Source: an uncultured Tenacibaculum sp.
Lineage (GTDB): Bacteria; Bacteroidota; Bacteroidia; Flavobacteriales; Flavobacteriaceae
Reading direction: 5' to 3'
Length of the DNA stretch: 32,755 nucleotides
NCBI GenBank assembly: GCA_937922085.1
Contig: CAKZVD010000079.1
Coordinates: forward strand, 1 to 32,755
Program-made: the position numbers and the translations under genes
Shown: positions 30,836-32,755 of the stretch, in pieces
Layout of the letters: each line of letters starts with the position of its first letter
Numbering within the stretch: the first letter of the stretch is position 1
The notes under the pieces: generated by a model
The model's input: the letters and a program-made list of their open reading frames with translations, nothing else
The model's database searches: none
Told to the model about the DNA's origin: nothing

Positions 30836-31320
30836 CGTTTGGCGGAGGTTGTCATTGGTGTACTGAAGCTGTTTTTCAATCATTACTGGGGGTAAAAAAA
30901 GTAGCACATGGTTTTGTAGCTTCATTAAATGAAAACAACTCGTTTTCTGAAGCTGTAATTGTTTTTTTTAACCCCAAAATAATTTCTTTAGATATTTTAA
31001 TTGAAATTCATTTACATACACATAAAAGTACCTCTCAACACGCTATGAGGAAAAAATATCGTTCTGCTCTTTACACGTATTCTAAAGATCAAAAAATAAA
31101 AACAGCACAAATAATAAAACACTTACAATCAAACTTTAACAAAAAGATAATTACCAAAATACTAGATTTTAAAGAATTTAAACCTTCTTTAGTCCAACAT
31201 CAAAACTATTACTATTCCAACCCAGAAAAACCTTTTTGTAAAAAATTTATAAATCCAAAATTCCAATTCTTATTATCACATTTTTCTAAACAAATTAATT
31301 TAGAGAAGTTACACTCTTAA
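30814..31320 (+). CDS. Divergent MsrA paralogue
   Basis: This 168-aa protein keeps the MsrA scaffold but not all its signatures. The active-site stretch is [12 protein letters not shown], with His in place of the normal Phe next to the catalytic Cys. The GYAGG-xxNPTY region is replaced by [20 protein letters not shown]. The later [11 protein letters not shown] and VQHQNYYY segments and a C-terminal Cys ([11 protein letters not shown]) are retained. The Phe is normally part of the pocket holding the methionine methyl group, so substrate choice may differ or activity be lost. It overlaps the glutaredoxin-like gene by 22 bp and ends 10 bp before the hydrolase-OsmC gene, so it is expressed with the cluster. 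Confidence 0.85.
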   Translation: MDKSNKIAFGGGCHWCTEAVFQSLLGVKKVAHGFVASLNENNSFSEAVIVFFNPKIISLDILIEIHLHTHKSTSQHAMRKKYRSALYTYSKDQKIKTAQIIKHLQSNFNKKIITKILDFKEFKPSLVQHQNYYYSNPEKPFCKKFINPKFQFLLSHFSKQINLEKLHS

Positions 31321-31330
31321 TAATAAACAG

Positions 31331-32548
31331 ATGAAAAACATTAAAATAACTATACCCAATCAAAAAGAACATAAATTACAAGCATACCTTGAGTTACCTG
31401 CAAACCAAAAACCTAGTTTTTATGCAATTTTTGCACATTGTTTTACCTGTAGCAGTACTTTAAGTGCTGTAAAAAACATTAGTCGTACACTTACCAACTA
31501 TGGTTTTGGTGTTGTACGATTTGATTTTACTGGCTTAGGAAGAAGTGAAGGTGAATTTGCTGAAAGTCATTTTTCAGCAAATGTTTCTGATTTAATTGCT
31601 GTAAGTAATTACATGAAACAACATTATGAAGCACCATCGTTATTAATTGGTCATTCATTGGGAGGAGCTGCTGTACTAACTGCCGCTGCAAAATTAGAAA
31701 ACGTAAAAGCTGTTGCTACAATTGGAGCTCCTGCAACAGCTACACATGTAACTCATTTATTTTCTCATGGTATTGAAGAAGTTAAAAACAAAGGTGAAGT
31801 AAAAGTAAATATTGGAGGGAGGCCTTTTAAAATAAATAAAGATTTTGTAGATGATTTTGGCAAAACAGATTTACCTACTATTGTTAAGAGTTTACGCAAA
31901 CCTTTATTAATAATGCACTCACCTACCGATAGCGTTGTTAATATTAAAAATGCTGAACAAATTTATCATAATGCACACCATCCTAAAAGCTTTGTTACAT
32001 TAGATAATGCAGATCATTTATTATTAAAATCTGAGGATAGTAACTATGCCGGTAATGTAATAGGTACCTGGGTACAACGTTATTTCCCGATACAGAAAAA
32101 AGAAATATTAAAAACTAATGGTGAGCAATTAGTTGGTTATTTAAATTTAGTTGAAGATAATTTTACCACCAAAATTCAAACTCAAAATCATAGCATGATT
32201 GCAGATGAACCTGCTTCTATTGGTGGTGATGACTTTGGCCCTTCTCCTTACGAATATTTAAATGCTGCTCTTATTGCTTGTACTACAATGACTCTTAAAA
32301 TGTATGCGCAACGTAAAAATTGGGACTTACAAGAAGTTTACGTTTATGTAACTCATGCTAAAAAACAAAGTGATGATATAGGTATCGTTTTAGATAAATC
32401 GACATATGTTGATTATTTTACCAAAAAATTAAAGTTAATTGGTAATCTTGACGAAAAACAAAGGGAACGATTGAAAGAAATCGCTTCTAGATGCCCTGTC
32501 CATAAAACCTTGGCAAATAACGCTTATTTTGACACCATATTAGATTAA
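31331..32548 (+). CDS. Bifunctional alpha/beta hydrolase-OsmC protein
   Basis: This 405-aa protein has two domains. Residues ~1-255 are an alpha/beta hydrolase: nucleophile Ser-109 in GHSLGG, with acid and His candidates Asp-200 (HSPTD) and His-229 (ADHL). Residues ~265-405 are OsmC-like: [20 protein letters not shown] with Cys-317, and SRCPVHKTL with Cys-388, the two redox cysteines of OsmC/Ohr peroxidases. Such fusions are known in Bacteroidota and Proteobacteria. An organic or lipid hydroperoxide processed by both domains would suit the methionine-sulfoxide repair genes just upstream. No signal peptide is seen. Confidence 0.92.
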   Translation: MKNIKITIPNQKEHKLQAYLELPANQKPSFYAIFAHCFTCSSTLSAVKNISRTLTNYGFGVVRFDFTGLGRSEGEFAESHFSANVSDLIAVSNYMKQHYEAPSLLIGHSLGGAAVLTAAAKLENVKAVATIGAPATATHVTHLFSHGIEEVKNKGEVKVNIGGRPFKINKDFVDDFGKTDLPTIVKSLRKPLLIMHSPTDSVVNIKNAEQIYHNAHHPKSFVTLDNADHLLLKSEDSNYAGNVIGTWVQRYFPIQKKEILKTNGEQLVGYLNLVEDNFTTKIQTQNHSMIADEPASIGGDDFGPSPYEYLNAALIACTTMTLKMYAQRKNWDLQEVYVYVTHAKKQSDDIGIVLDKSTYVDYFTKKLKLIGNLDEKQRERLKEIASRCPVHKTLANNAYFDTILD

Positions 32549-32565
32549 CAGCAATAATTTATATA

Positions 32566-32606
32566 AAAACAAATACGGTACTTTCTATTGATACCGTATT
32601 TGTTTT
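32566..32606 (+). terminator. Terminator of the redox-repair cluster
   Basis: A 15-bp perfect stem (AAAACAAATACGGTA at 32566-32580 with its complement at 32592-32606), 11-nt loop, ends in T4. It begins 18 bp after the stop codon. Confidence 0.9.
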
Positions 32607-32670
32607 AATTAAGAATTTTCACAAGCATCCGAAAGTTTGAATACCATAAAAGCTTGAGAATCCCGTATTT

Positions 32671-32678
32671 TAGTTTTG
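32671..32678 (+). promoter_or_regulatory. -7 promoter element (TAGTTTTG)
   Basis: An exact TAnnTTTG match 19 bp before the ATG of the last, incomplete gene. A TTG at 32654-32656 is 14 bp upstream, closer than the usual 17-23 bp. Confidence 0.5.
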
Positions 32679-32697
32679 CGAACAAAAAATACAATTT

Positions 32698-32755
32698 ATG
32701 GGACTCTTCAAGCGCACTAAAAATACAAACAAGCCACTAATCCGCCAAATCATAG
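32698..32755 (+). CDS. Start of a gene cut by the window edge, possibly a transposase
   Basis: The ATG at 32698 opens a frame MGLFKRTKNTNKPLIRQII that runs out of the window after 19 codons. A -7 element lies upstream. The piece is richer in C than its surroundings and NKPLIRQII resembles the N-terminus of IS4-type transposases with a DUF4372 domain, but 19 residues are too few to be sure. Confidence 0.35.
   Translation, partial: MGLFKRTKNTNKPLIRQII

Overview
The window looks like chromosome of a marine or fish-associated member of the Flavobacteriaceae (Bacteroidota); Tenacibaculum or a close relative is my guess, not a proof. The DNA is very AT-rich. Start codons mostly lack Shine-Dalgarno sequences. 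Several genes carry the Bacteroidota -7 promoter element TAnnTTTG, sometimes only a few bases before the ATG. The families present are typical of the group: a CarboxypepD_reg/outer-membrane beta-barrel protein, a TonB protein with TonB_C domains, a choice-of-anchor I lipoprotein, an alginate-export porin, and an HD-PycTM protein.

Bases 1 to about 14,390 are accessory DNA. First comes a toxin-immunity array (1-3269): the C-terminal end of a polymorphic toxin open to the window edge, its probable immunity gene, an orphan toxin module ending in a YeeF-type DNA/RNA non-specific endonuclease domain, and a YezG-like immunity gene. Small mobile-element genes follow (a DUF2958 protein, an orphan 74-aa protein behind a 14-bp inverted repeat), then a structured gap and a RelE/ParE-type toxin-antitoxin pair. 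A mobilisation module fills 5.2-11.4 kb on the minus strand. Its upstream block holds a 4-TM membrane protein, an exported VWA-like protein, an excisionase-like helix-turn-helix protein and a small conserved-looking protein. Its downstream block holds MobC, a relaxase, a short VirD4/TraG-type coupling ATPase and a small membrane protein. There is no integrase, replication gene or type IV secretion channel here, so the element would need help from elsewhere. Next are a 139-aa gene and, divergently, a very AT-rich 788-aa TPR-like protein. The region ends at the 3' side of an initiator tRNA-Met gene, a classical site for element integration.

From the tRNA to the right end the content is ordinary chromosome: era, a choice-of-anchor I lipoprotein, der, a small double-glycine peptide with six cysteines in mirror-symmetric spacing, a large outer-membrane barrel protein and a GAF-domain protein on the plus strand. 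A minus-strand block follows: a TonB protein with two TonB_C domains, an alginate-export-like porin, a tandem PilJ-N protein, a small exported protein and the HD-PycTM protein. A plus-strand redox-repair cluster comes last: msrB, msrA, a glutaredoxin-like gene, a divergent msrA paralogue and an alpha/beta-hydrolase-OsmC fusion. Most convergent or isolated genes are closed by clear intrinsic terminators. The last 58 bases begin another gene, possibly a transposase.

The most interesting leads are the CX3CX6CX9CX6CX3C double-glycine peptide, the HD-PycTM fusion without a nearby cyclase, the orphan nuclease-immunity module, the unexplained membrane/VWA/HTH block of the mobilisation module, and the large orphan protein beside the tRNA.
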